64,000 nucleotides of DNA from Flavobacteriales bacterium. Its GTDB lineage: Bacteria > Bacteroidota > Bacteroidia > Flavobacteriales > Schleiferiaceae. Both the position numbers and the translations under genes were made by a program. The stretch is taken from contig CP051243.1 in the NCBI GenBank assembly GCA_017795025.1, positions 2,051,501 through 2,115,500 on the forward strand, given 5' to 3'. The notes under the pieces are model-generated. The model was not told where the DNA came from. It made no database searches and saw nothing but the letters and a program-made list of their open reading frames with translations. This document shows, one piece after another, positions 18,109 to 26,504 of this stretch. The first letter of the stretch is position 1, and each line of letters opens with the position of its first letter.

Positions 18109-18855
18109 CTACTTCCGAATCCGCTTAAATAATTCGGAACTGTAAACGAAGTCTACGATTTCGGGACTATCCGTATTTAAGATTTCTTCCCCCGTACCCT
18201 GCCAGGCCTTTTTCCCGTTCTTGATAAAGATAATATGATCGCCAATTTCAATTACCGAGTTCATATCATGGGTATTAATAACGGTGGTCATCCCAAACTC
18301 CTCGGTAATTTCCTGCAAGAGCTTGTCAATTACAATAGCCGTTTTAGGGTCGAGCCCTGAGTTGGGTTCATCGCAAAAAAGGTATTTAGGGTTCATGCTT
18401 ATGGCCCGGGCAATGGCCACCCGCTTTTGCATCCCCCCCGATAATTCGGCAGGAAACTTCTTACCTACATCCGGCAAATTGACCCGCTCTAAACAAAATT
18501 GGGCGCGATCCCTACGTTCCGATTCGGCCATTCCACTAAACATGCTTAAAGCAAAGGTCACGTTCTCCTCGATTGTAATAGAATCAAAAAGGGCATTCCC
18601 TTGAAAAACCATCCCCATTTCGGTGCGCAGCTTTTTACGTTCCTTACGACCAAGCTTTCCTAAAGAAGAGCCATCGTAATCGATATCGCCCGAGTCAATA
18701 TCATGTAAGCCCACCAAGGACTTTAAAAATACCGTTTTACCCGAACCACTTTGACCAATAATCAAATTCGTTTTACCCTTGTAGAAGGTGGCGTCGATTC
18801 CCTTCAGCACTTCATGCTCGCCAAAAGATTTGTGAATGTCGCGTACTTCAATCAT
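18109..18855 (-). CDS. mlaF: Mla/Ttg2-type lipid ABC transporter ATPase
   Basis: 248 residues. The cytoplasmic ATPase of a phospholipid-trafficking ABC system. Walker A is IIGQSGSGKT, the Q-loop region is MVFQGNALFDSITIEENV, the signature is LSGGMQKRVAIARAI, and Walker B is YLFCDEPNSGLDP, a variant typical of MlaF. A switch histidine follows in INTHDMNS. Its start overlaps the permease stop by one base, so the two are translationally coupled. The MCE-domain partner (MlaD) is not adjacent in this window. Confidence 0.9.
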   Translation of the reverse strand: MIEVRDIHKSFGEHEVLKGIDATFYKGKTNLIIGQSGSGKTVFLKSLVGLHDIDSGDIDYDGSSLGKLGRKERKKLRTEMGMVFQGNALFDSITIEENVTFALSMFSGMAESERRDRAQFCLERVNLPDVGKKFPAELSGGMQKRVAIARAISMNPKYLFCDEPNSGLDPKTAIVIDKLLQEITEEFGMTTVINTHDMNSVIEIGDHIIFIKNGKKAWQGTGEEILNTDSPEIVDFVYSSELFKRIRK

Positions 18856-19601
18856 TATACGAGCAAGATTTGGGTGAGCATATAATTGCTAACAATAATG
18901 GCCACGGAGCTGCTCACTACGGCCTTAGTAGCATTTACTCCAACCTCTATCGCTCCTCCACGTACATAATAACCGAAATAGGCCGAAATACTGGTGATCA
19001 GAAAAGCAAAGACAAAGGTTTTAATCACGGCATAAGTAATATGGTAGGCGTCAAAATCTACGGTAAGCCCATAGGTATAATCCTCAATGGACATTACTCC
19101 ACCCAGAGAGGCTAGGTAACCACCAACCAAACCCAAACCCATACTAAGAATGATTAAAATGGGATTAAAGAAAATCAAAGCGGCTATTTTAGGGCCAATA
19201 AGGTAGGAGGCCGAATTAACCCCCATCACTTCCAGGGCATCGATTTGCTCCGATACGCGCATACTACCTAAGGTGGAGGCAATATTGGAACCTACCTTTC
19301 CTGCTAAAATTAAACTAATGATGGTAGGCGAAAACTCAAGGATAATACTTTCACGGGTAGCAATGGCGATATAGTAATCCGGAATGAGGGGATCATCTAA
19401 ATTAAAAGCGGTTTGAATGGTCACAACCGCACCCACGAAAACCGAAATCACGGCCACAATTCCCAAGGAATTTAATCCCAGTAATTCCAAATCGCGAATA
19501 AAGGCGCGATAATACATCTTAGCGTTCTCGGGTTTCCTAAAGGTTCGACCCAACAGCACCATATAATTGCCCAATGACTGGATCCACTTGTTTAAAAGCA
19601 T
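18855..19601 (-). CDS. mlaE: Mla-type ABC transporter permease
   Basis: 248 residues. Inner-membrane permease of the MlaE family, which moves phospholipids between the inner and outer membranes to keep outer-membrane lipid asymmetry. Five to six hydrophobic segments are visible, with family stretches such as FSPTIISLILAGKVGSNIAS, MRVSEQIDALEVMGVNSASY and SAYFGYYVRGGAIEVGVNAT. It is followed immediately by the ATPase gene. The opposite-strand tiny lipoprotein gene begins about 50 nt upstream, so the region is divergent. Confidence 0.9.
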   Translation of the reverse strand: MLLNKWIQSLGNYMVLLGRTFRKPENAKMYYRAFIRDLELLGLNSLGIVAVISVFVGAVVTIQTAFNLDDPLIPDYYIAIATRESIILEFSPTIISLILAGKVGSNIASTLGSMRVSEQIDALEVMGVNSASYLIGPKIAALIFFNPILIILSMGLGLVGGYLASLGGVMSIEDYTYGLTVDFDAYHITYAVIKTFVFAFLITSISAYFGYYVRGGAIEVGVNATKAVVSSSVAIIVSNYMLTQILLV

Positions 19602-19654
19602 ATCGCGAAAATAAGAGTAATTTTACAGCAAGCTCCCATTTCAAAAATAGCATC

Positions 19655-19762
19655 TTGTTAAAAAAAGCACTCCTTTTATTTTTCCTCCTGCTTAGCCTTG
19701 GGATAACCTCCTGTAAGGGCTTAGAACCTTGCAATTGTCCCGGTAAAACCTGGAGTCCATGA
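19655..19762 (+). CDS. Tiny predicted lipoprotein (35 aa) coupled to the SprT-like gene
   Basis: Read from a TTG at 19655: MLKKALLLFFLLLSLGITSC, then a 15-residue mature peptide KGLEPCNCPGKTWSP. The Lys-Lys start, the leucine-rich core and the lipobox ITSC (Cys20) form a complete lipoprotein signal. Two more cysteines (C26, C28) follow. Its TGA overlaps the next ATG as ATGA, which suggests translational coupling. The non-ATG start makes the call tentative, but the lipobox and overlap are unlikely by chance. Function unknown. Confidence 0.55.
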   Translation: MLKKALLLFFLLLSLGITSCKGLEPCNCPGKTWSP

Positions 19763-20382
19763 GCTCCAAGTTTGGTGTTTTAGAAAAGTATTTACCACCT
19801 GGGAGCTTGGATCTTTTGCAACCGCTCCTGAGCAAATACCCCCTAAAACTCACCATTAGTAAACCGCGTAAAACTAAGTTTGGCGACTATCGCTTTCCCG
19901 AACAAGGGAGACCCCATCGCATTAGTGTAAATGGAAATCTCAATCCCTACGCCTTCCTAATCACCTTACTGCACGAGTATGCCCATTTAGTGGCTTTCGA
20001 TCAATTTGGCCGAGGCATTAAAGCGCATGGAGAAGAATGGCAATTTTGTTTTAAGGAAGTAAGTCAAGCATTTCTCGAAGCCGAAATTTTTCCCATAGGA
20101 TTAGAAAGAGCCTTTCGGCAGAGCCTAGCAAGGGGGCATGCTAGCTCGGCAACGGATCATCAACTCCTGCGGGTTCTCAAAGAATATGACCCCGAAGAAT
20201 CAGCAAAGGCTCGTACCTTTGTCGAGGATTTAAAGCCCGGCAGCCTCTTCCTACTTAACAATCGCATCTTTAAAAAAGGAGCGAAAAGCCGTAAACGCTA
20301 TAAATGTGAAGAGCTAAAAACCGGGCGCCACTTTATGGTACATCCCCTGGCGGAGGTGGAAATATGGAATAAACAGGAATGA
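19759..20382 (+). CDS. SprT-like zinc metalloprotease-like protein
   Basis: 207 residues. The zinc-binding motif is LLHEYAHLVAF (HEYAH at 72-76), followed by KAHGEEWQFCF (HGEEW at 90-94), which gives the third histidine as in SprT/Spartan proteases. The C-terminal part FKKGAKSRKRYKCEELKTG resembles the SprT zinc-ribbon region but with a single cysteine, so the ribbon is degraded. SprT-family proteins are implicated in protease or DNA-protein crosslink functions; the substrate here is unknown. It overlaps the tiny lipoprotein gene and purK (both ATGA), so it belongs to that operon. Confidence 0.8.
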   Translation: MSSKFGVLEKYLPPGSLDLLQPLLSKYPLKLTISKPRKTKFGDYRFPEQGRPHRISVNGNLNPYAFLITLLHEYAHLVAFDQFGRGIKAHGEEWQFCFKEVSQAFLEAEIFPIGLERAFRQSLARGHASSATDHQLLRVLKEYDPEESAKARTFVEDLKPGSLFLLNNRIFKKGAKSRKRYKCEELKTGRHFMVHPLAEVEIWNKQE

Positions 20383-21542
20383 ATACAAAGAACTACTACT
20401 CTTCTGATTTTAGATTAGGCATTGTTGGCGGGGGTCAGCTAGGAAAAATGCTTTTACAAGAAACACGTCGCCTCGACATTGGCACTTCAGTATTGGATCC
20501 CAGTGAGCTTGCTCCTTGCCGCTTAGGCTGCAATGAGTTTACGGTGGGCTCCCTTACCGACTATGATACCGTTTACAATTTTGGAAAGGATTGCGATGTC
20601 ATCACCATTGAAATTGAAAACGTAAGCGTTGATGCTTTAAAAAAGTTAGAAGAAGAAGGTAAAAAGGTGTTCCCTCAACCCGATATCATCCGACTCATCC
20701 AAAGTAAAATTCGTCAGAAGAACTTTTACAAGGAAAACTTAATCCCAACCGCCGACTTTATCAGCTTCGAAACCAAAGCCGATTTATTTGAAGCCATCCA
20801 AAACCAGCAGGTGCCTTTCCCTTTTGTTTGGAAACAGAGCACTGGTGGTTTCGACGGACGTGGGGTAGCAATGATTCGCAAGGAAGAAGACCTCGCGGAA
20901 CTTCCCGATGTACCCTGTTTAGCCGAAAGCCTGGTACCTTTTGAAAAGGAATTAGCAGTAGTGGTGGCGCGCTCTGCCTCAGGCGAATGCCGCTCTTTTC
21001 CCACCGTGGAGATGGACTTTCATCCCGAAGCCAATTTGGTCGAGTTTGTATTTAGCCCTGGTAAAGTGGAAGAATCCATCAGCCAAAAGGCACAAGACCT
21101 GGCCATTCAAGTGGCCGAAAAATTAGGCATTGTAGGAATTCTGGCCGTGGAAATGTTCCTTACCAAGGACGGTATGATTTTAATCAATGAAGTGGCGCCG
21201 AGGGTGCATAATTCTGGTCACCTCAGCATTGAAGGAAATATCAGCTCTCAATTTGAGCAACATTTACGGGCCATTCTGGATCTGCCCTTGGGTAGCACCG
21301 AAACCATCCAAGCAGCCGTAATGGTAAACCTGGTAGGTGAAGAAGGCTATGAAGGCCCCGTATACTACGAAGGAATTGAAGAAATCATGGCCCTAAGCGG
21401 CGTGTACGTGCATTTATACGGCAAGGCACAAACCCGCTCTTTTCGGAAAATGGGTCATGTGACCATTATCGATCCGGATTTAGAAGAAGCGCGGGCCAAA
21501 GCGCGTATCGTAAAAGAAAAAATTAAAGTAATTAGTCAATGA
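20379..21542 (+). CDS. purK: N5-carboxyaminoimidazole ribonucleotide synthase
   Basis: 387 residues. An ATP-grasp enzyme that converts AIR, bicarbonate and ATP to N5-CAIR in purine synthesis. The N-terminal motif is LGIVGGGQLGKML. The ATP-grasp core includes FPFVWKQSTGGFDGRGVAMI, and the metal-binding end is LINEVAPRVHNSGHLSIEG. Length is typical. The start overlaps the SprT-like gene by 4 nt, and the stop overlaps purE by 4 nt (ATGA), so purK and purE are coupled. Confidence 0.96.
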   Translation: MNTKNYYSSDFRLGIVGGGQLGKMLLQETRRLDIGTSVLDPSELAPCRLGCNEFTVGSLTDYDTVYNFGKDCDVITIEIENVSVDALKKLEEEGKKVFPQPDIIRLIQSKIRQKNFYKENLIPTADFISFETKADLFEAIQNQQVPFPFVWKQSTGGFDGRGVAMIRKEEDLAELPDVPCLAESLVPFEKELAVVVARSASGECRSFPTVEMDFHPEANLVEFVFSPGKVEESISQKAQDLAIQVAEKLGIVGILAVEMFLTKDGMILINEVAPRVHNSGHLSIEGNISSQFEQHLRAILDLPLGSTETIQAAVMVNLVGEEGYEGPVYYEGIEEIMALSGVYVHLYGKAQTRSFRKMGHVTIIDPDLEEARAKARIVKEKIKVISQ

Positions 21543-22027
21543 GTGCTCAGGTAAGCGTAATAATGGGAAGCCAAAGCGATCTTCCAGTAATGCAGGATGC
21601 TTTGGATGTTTTAAAGGAACTAGGTGTAGCGGCTGAAGTAAATATCGTATCCGCCCATCGCACGCCCGAAATCATGTTCGATTTTGCTAAAGAGGCCCAT
21701 CAAAGAGGGATTAAAGTAATTATTGCCGGGGCCGGTGGTGCCGCACATTTACCGGGAATGGTAGCCTCCATGAGTCCATTGCCCGTAATTGGGGTACCCG
21801 TAAAAAGTCGTAATTCCATCGACGGTTGGGACTCTGTACTTTCTATTTTGCAAATGCCTGGTGGAGTTCCGGTAGCGACGGTGGCCCTAGATGGCGCCAA
21901 GAACGCCGGAATTTTAGCGGCACAAATCATTGGCAGCAGCGACCCTCAGATTTTGCAAAATATCATCGATTATAAAGAAGGCTTAAAGTCTAAGGTGATT
22001 GCCTCCCGCGAAAGTTTAAACTCCTAA
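21539..22027 (+). CDS. purE: N5-carboxyaminoimidazole ribonucleotide mutase
   Basis: 162 residues. Class I PurE, which converts N5-CAIR to CAIR. Family signatures are IMGSQSDLPVM near the N-terminus, VSAHRTPEIMFDFA with the active-site histidine, AGAGGAAHLPGM and PVIGVPVKS. The C-terminal stop overlaps the stop of the convergent LytTR regulator by 4 nt, so there is no room for a terminator between them. Confidence 0.97.
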   Translation: MSAQVSVIMGSQSDLPVMQDALDVLKELGVAAEVNIVSAHRTPEIMFDFAKEAHQRGIKVIIAGAGGAAHLPGMVASMSPLPVIGVPVKSRNSIDGWDSVLSILQMPGGVPVATVALDGAKNAGILAAQIIGSSDPQILQNIIDYKEGLKSKVIASRESLNS

Positions 22028-22788
22028 AGGTTTTTAAGCAAGGTCATTAATTGCTCCTTCTTTCGATTGGCTACCGGAATTCGGCTGCCATCCTCAAGGA
22101 TGAGATATCCTCCATCGGTTTGCACGTATTTTTTAAGGTAGTTCACATTTACCAAATGCGATTTGTGAATTCTTAAAAAGCTATAACCTTCGAGCATCGT
22201 ATCAAACTCCTTCAAAGTTTTGGAGGCTAAAAGATTCTTCTGCCCATTTAAAAAGAAGGTGGTATAGTTCGAGCTGCTCTCCAATCGAACAATATCGGTT
22301 AAGCGGATGACATGCATCCCATCGGAAGTAGGCACAACAATTTTCTTGGGCGAGTCGGAAGCCTGACGAATGTTCTCTACCAGCACATTGAAGTTACTGG
22401 CTTTTTTAGGCAAACCCTTTTCACTCTCCACCTTGCGCACCGCCTTCACTAACTCCTCTGGATCTATTGGTTTGAGGAGATAGTCTAAAGCACTAAATTT
22501 TATCGCTTGGATAGCAAACTCATCGTGTGCGGTGGTGAAGATAATTGCCGGATGCTTTGCTTCTGGTTCTTCGGCTAAGGCTTTTAAAAGATCAAAGCCA
22601 CTTTCGCCGGCTAGGTCAATGTCGAGGAATAAAACATCGGCATCCTCCTGTTCTTTAATCATATCCAAGCCTTCCTGTACACTTCCGCCTTGACCAGCTA
22701 CTTCTAGTTCGGGACAAAACAAATCGAGCTTACCAATTAAAGTTTCCCTAGAATTTGGTTCATCGTCGATGATAATCGCTTTAAGCAT
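22024..22788 (-). CDS. LytTR-family response regulator
   Basis: 254 residues. The receiver domain (1-~120) has the acidic pair in IIIDDEPNSRE, the phosphoacceptor Asp56 in VLFLDIDLAGESG and the lysine in YLLKPIDPE. The LytTR DNA-binding domain (~150-250) includes IVRLESSSNYTTFFLNGQK and SFLRIHKSHLVNVNYLKKY. It starts 2 nt after the sensor kinase stop and is its partner. Targets are unknown; the divergent outer-membrane genes at 25.7-28.4 kb are the nearest candidates. Confidence 0.95.
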   Translation of the reverse strand: MLKAIIIDDEPNSRETLIGKLDLFCPELEVAGQGGSVQEGLDMIKEQEDADVLFLDIDLAGESGFDLLKALAEEPEAKHPAIIFTTAHDEFAIQAIKFSALDYLLKPIDPEELVKAVRKVESEKGLPKKASNFNVLVENIRQASDSPKKIVVPTSDGMHVIRLTDIVRLESSSNYTTFFLNGQKNLLASKTLKEFDTMLEGYSFLRIHKSHLVNVNYLKKYVQTDGGYLILEDGSRIPVANRKKEQLMTLLKNL

Positions 22789-22790
22789 AT

Positions 22791-25631
22791 TTATAGTTCT
22801 TGTGCGGGCAGACGAATAATCACCTTAGTGCCACAGGCCTGTCCTTGTTGGTTGTATTTATCTATAATTTTCAAATCAATCACCTCGTTCATGGAACGTT
22901 TCAGGAGATCGATTCGGTCCTTGTTTATTTGAGTGGCCATACTGCGATGGGCCTTCTTATTGGGTAAGTCTTTTGCTGCCTCACGTCCAATGCCATCATC
23001 TTCAATGGTGCAGCACAAATTAGTTCCTTCCAATTTAAAACTAAGGGCTAAAAAGCCTTTGCCCTCCTTGGGTTTTAAGCCATGTAAGATGGCATTTTCA
23101 ACATGCGGTTGAATGAGCATCGGCGGCAAGCCAATATCATAATCCAGTTCTTCATCCACCTCGATTTCATATTCGAATTTCGAATTAAATCGCAATTTCT
23201 CTAACTCAAGGTAATTCTTCAAAATGGAAACTTCGGTCTCCACAGGATGAATATGTTCCATTGATGATTCAAGGGTGAGCCTCATCAATTTTGCGAAATT
23301 ATTGAGGTATCGCACCGCCATCTTAGGATCTTGTTTAAAGATAAAACTGGAGATGCTATCCAGGGCATTAAAAATGAAATGGGGGTTCATTTGCAAGCGC
23401 AGAGCCTTTCGCTCCATCTCCAATAAATCGTTCTCCAGCTTTAGACGTTCCTCCCGTTGATTCCAGCGCTCCCGGAAATACATGAAGCTTAATCCGCCCA
23501 AAGCCAGGATGATGGCCGCCCAAAACCACCAAGTACGCCAAATGGCCTCTCGTATCGTAAACACATAGGGCACAGTTTGCATAGACCAGTTTTGCCAAGG
23601 ATAGCGCGCCTCCACTTCTAGGGTGTAATTCCCTGCCTTTAAATCGCTAAACAAGGCCTCCCTAACCGTCCCCGAATAGGTCCATTCATTATTTTGCCCC
23701 AGCAATCGATAGCGGTAATGAACCCAATCGGGATGATGTAAGCTGCGCGTGCCAAAGCGAAAACGCAAGTAATTAGCATCATGGTCTAGATCAGAAAGTA
23801 GGCGCAATCCGCTAAATGGTAAACGCTCAAATTGGGCCTCATCTTCTTGTTGTTCTTGCCTTAAAAATCCCGCTTCCAGTAAACCTAAGTCTCCTTGATT
23901 ATTAAGGCGAAAATAAGGTTCGAGCTCCCAGGAGAACATTCCTTGATCGCCGGCCGAGTAAAGAACTCCATCTCTAAGTTCTAGACACTTTTGGTTTACC
24001 GGTAGACCAAAAAAGTGGGGGCGAGCCGATTCACCCGCCTTGGCACTTTCGGTAACATCAATTAAGGAAATCAAACCTTTATTGGTGCCCATCCATAATT
24101 GATCCTGATCCAAAGCAAAATCTCGGATTTCCGCGAAATCTAAAGCCTTGGGAGCTAAATGTAAGGCCTCGGCGGTTTTTAAATCGATGATATAAAGACC
24201 CGAGTTTAAAGTTCCAATCGCCAGGTTTTCCTCCGACAGTGGCTGAATGGCACTAATACCGATACTATCCAAGGGAATTCCCCCGAGCTTGGTATAATGC
24301 TGCCATTTACCCTCTTTAAACTGCCAGAGACCTTGGGTGTAGGAGGCAAACCAAAAGCCGCTCTCGGAATGGTGACGAATACTAAAGATGCTGGCAAAAT
24401 CTATTTCTTCGGCATCAAGAATCAAGTCCCAGCTAAGCCCTTCCTTTTGCCGCCAAATACCGCTACTAGAAGCGGCCCACTTAAAGCCACTTCCGCTGCC
24501 CAAGCTAAACACAAAGCCTTCTACATTGCTCGCCTGTACTTGAGACTCGGGCGGTGATGTGCGTAAAAATAAACCCGACTCTGTTGCCACCCACAAACTG
24601 TCTTTGGCCGCGAGTAGGTCTAATACCAGTCCTTTAAAACCAAATATTTGCTTTTCGGCCATCGACTCAATCCCCATGGGAGTAGCGGTAAAAACATCAT
24701 CTGCACCAAGCTCCAAGCCCATAATCGGCATTTGTCGGCGGGCGAAATTCATACCCGGACTTTCCATAATGAAAACCCCTTTACTACTTAAAATCAATAT
24801 TTGATTTTTAAGTACCTGCATCGACCGCAGTTCGGAAACCTGAAAATAGGCATTGAAATTCCGCCGTAACTCAAAGGCCTTGTCCCCTGCTTTCTGACTA
24901 AAAATGATTTCATCCGAATCTAGCAAGAGCAGATTGCCTTTGGACTGGTAGCTCGCATAGAGGCTATCGGTATGAGGTATCGCATTAACATCCAAGTCCG
25001 AAGCATCGCCTAGGGTTTGCCATTTTGAACCCTTGAGGTACAGCTCTGGTGTCCCTTCTGGAATAGTAATCTGCCCAGTATCAATGGCCACAAATCGACC
25101 CGATGCCTCCTTAAAATTATAGAGAAGGGTATCCACCAAACTAACTAGCTTTCCGGCAAGTACTTGTACTTGCTTGGTGCCTTGCGGCAGATGTGCTTTA
25201 AACTGTAAACTATCACCATCCCAGTAATACAGGGCTTTTAGGGTAGTCACGTACAAATCACCATCCCTATTGCAGAGGTCCACAAAGCGACTGTCATCCG
25301 GAAGGCCGATTTCCTTAAGCTCCAAGCCATCAAACTCTACTAAGCTACGACCATTGTGAAAGTATAATCGCTCACCACGCCAACTACGCTCTAGTTTCTC
25401 AATAAAGGGAAAGTCTTCGATAAAGAAGGACTCAAATCGATAGCCATCGTAGCGAAGCAGGCCTGCCCCTTCACTAGCCATCCATACAAATCCTTGGGGT
25501 CCCTCTTCCACCGAATTAATGGCTAAGGTGGGTAAGCCCTCTTCTAAGCCGATCCGACGAAAATCACTCTGCCCCCAAATACCCAGTGGTATAAAGAGTA
25601 ATAAGCTTAAGGCTCTAAGGTGATGAATCAT
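22791..25631 (-). CDS. LytS-type sensor histidine kinase with periplasmic two-component propeller
   Basis: 946 residues. A signal peptide (ends near GIWGQ) is followed by a large periplasmic sensor of propeller repeats (~25-600; for example GPQGFVWMASEGAGLLRYDG and DQDQLWMGTNKGLISLID). A Y_Y_Y-like domain follows (~640-705, HYRYRLLGQNNEW and LKAGNYTLEVEARY). The transmembrane helix is near 720-740. The kinase belongs to the His_kinase/LytS group: LQMNPHFIFNALDSIS carries the phosphorylated His, and the ATPase domain has ENAILHGLKPKEGKG and DDGIGR. Such kinases pair with LytTR regulators, as here. An exact minus-strand -7 box lies 25 nt upstream. The ligand is unknown. Confidence 0.93.
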   Translation of the reverse strand: MIHHLRALSLLLFIPLGIWGQSDFRRIGLEEGLPTLAINSVEEGPQGFVWMASEGAGLLRYDGYRFESFFIEDFPFIEKLERSWRGERLYFHNGRSLVEFDGLELKEIGLPDDSRFVDLCNRDGDLYVTTLKALYYWDGDSLQFKAHLPQGTKQVQVLAGKLVSLVDTLLYNFKEASGRFVAIDTGQITIPEGTPELYLKGSKWQTLGDASDLDVNAIPHTDSLYASYQSKGNLLLLDSDEIIFSQKAGDKAFELRRNFNAYFQVSELRSMQVLKNQILILSSKGVFIMESPGMNFARRQMPIMGLELGADDVFTATPMGIESMAEKQIFGFKGLVLDLLAAKDSLWVATESGLFLRTSPPESQVQASNVEGFVFSLGSGSGFKWAASSSGIWRQKEGLSWDLILDAEEIDFASIFSIRHHSESGFWFASYTQGLWQFKEGKWQHYTKLGGIPLDSIGISAIQPLSEENLAIGTLNSGLYIIDLKTAEALHLAPKALDFAEIRDFALDQDQLWMGTNKGLISLIDVTESAKAGESARPHFFGLPVNQKCLELRDGVLYSAGDQGMFSWELEPYFRLNNQGDLGLLEAGFLRQEQQEDEAQFERLPFSGLRLLSDLDHDANYLRFRFGTRSLHHPDWVHYRYRLLGQNNEWTYSGTVREALFSDLKAGNYTLEVEARYPWQNWSMQTVPYVFTIREAIWRTWWFWAAIILALGGLSFMYFRERWNQREERLKLENDLLEMERKALRLQMNPHFIFNALDSISSFIFKQDPKMAVRYLNNFAKLMRLTLESSMEHIHPVETEVSILKNYLELEKLRFNSKFEYEIEVDEELDYDIGLPPMLIQPHVENAILHGLKPKEGKGFLALSFKLEGTNLCCTIEDDGIGREAAKDLPNKKAHRSMATQINKDRIDLLKRSMNEVIDLKIIDKYNQQGQACGTKVIIRLPAQEL

Positions 25632-25656
25632 GAAGGAGGTCTGCTTAAATGCTTCA

Positions 25657-25664
25657 CAAATGTA
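25657..25664 (-). promoter_or_regulatory. -7 promoter box (TACATTTG) of the sensor kinase operon
   Basis: The plus strand reads CAAATGTA, an exact TAnnTTTG match on the minus strand, 25 nt upstream of the kinase ATG. Confidence 0.6.
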
Positions 25665-25736
25665 AGTAAGCGTTTAATAGCACTTACCAAGTATTTAGTA
25701 TCAGGCTTTAGCCGCCTAATTCTCGTTTTTCGCGCT

Positions 25737-26504
25737 ATGGTTTTGCGCTTCCTGATAATATTACTAAGCTTTTGCTTATCCGCCAGAGGGCAAGGGCCCA
25801 TTTCTTTGGCCACCGCCGGCTTAGGCCTTTGCAACCCCCGTAGTTCCCTTTTAGAAAACCCCGCTCAAAGTCAAGTCCCAGGTTGGCAAGCGCAAGCCTT
25901 TTACCAGCTTTGGCATGCGCTCCCCGAGCTTAGCGCTCAATTACTTCGAATTGGACTTAGTAAGAATCGAAAACGATATGGCCTGGAGCTCAGGCAATAT
26001 GGCCTTTCTCACTTTCGGCAACAAAAGATTGAGGGCTCCTTTGGGATGCACCTTCAAGAAAATTGGTCTTGCGGATTAAGCCTTAGTCTAAGTCATCAGG
26101 CTATAGTGGAACAAGAACCCCAATACTTTAGCCAACAGCGCATCTTCATCCAATATCAAAGAGGGGATTGGCAGTGGGCACATGGTTTTAGCCACATCTC
26201 CAAGGCTGGGGAAGTAGCTGTCCTCTCTTGGAATCAAGAAATGGCCTTTTCGGCTGATGAAGATGTAGACCTTTATATCGGTAGTAGGATGCAAAACGAC
26301 GGTAGCGGTCGACTTGCTATAGCCTTAGAGTATCATTGGCGAAAAACCCTTTTCCTCCGACAAGGCCTGGCCTATGACACCCATTGGCAATATGCCGCCG
26401 GACTAGAATGGAACCTAAAAACTTGGTCTATTCATTATGCCATGCAGTGGCAGCGGTTTCTGGGACTGCAATCGGGCATTGGCCTTAATTATTCCTTCCC
26501 TTGA
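25737..26504 (+). CDS. Predicted outer-membrane beta-barrel protein, function unknown
   Basis: 255 residues from the ATG at 25737, which opens a clean signal peptide (MVLRFLIILLSFCLSARGQG). An ATG at 25620 would add 39 unlikely residues overlapping the divergent kinase promoter. The mature start ISLATAGLGLCNPRSSLLENPA resembles the opening of PorV/PorQ/PorP-like barrels (AGxG, NPA). Alternating hydrophobic strands follow and the chain ends in aromatic YSFP, typical of outer-membrane barrels. It overlaps the next gene at TTGA, so the two are coupled. Confidence 0.6.
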   Translation: MVLRFLIILLSFCLSARGQGPISLATAGLGLCNPRSSLLENPAQSQVPGWQAQAFYQLWHALPELSAQLLRIGLSKNRKRYGLELRQYGLSHFRQQKIEGSFGMHLQENWSCGLSLSLSHQAIVEQEPQYFSQQRIFIQYQRGDWQWAHGFSHISKAGEVAVLSWNQEMAFSADEDVDLYIGSRMQNDGSGRLAIALEYHWRKTLFLRQGLAYDTHWQYAAGLEWNLKTWSIHYAMQWQRFLGLQSGIGLNYSFP

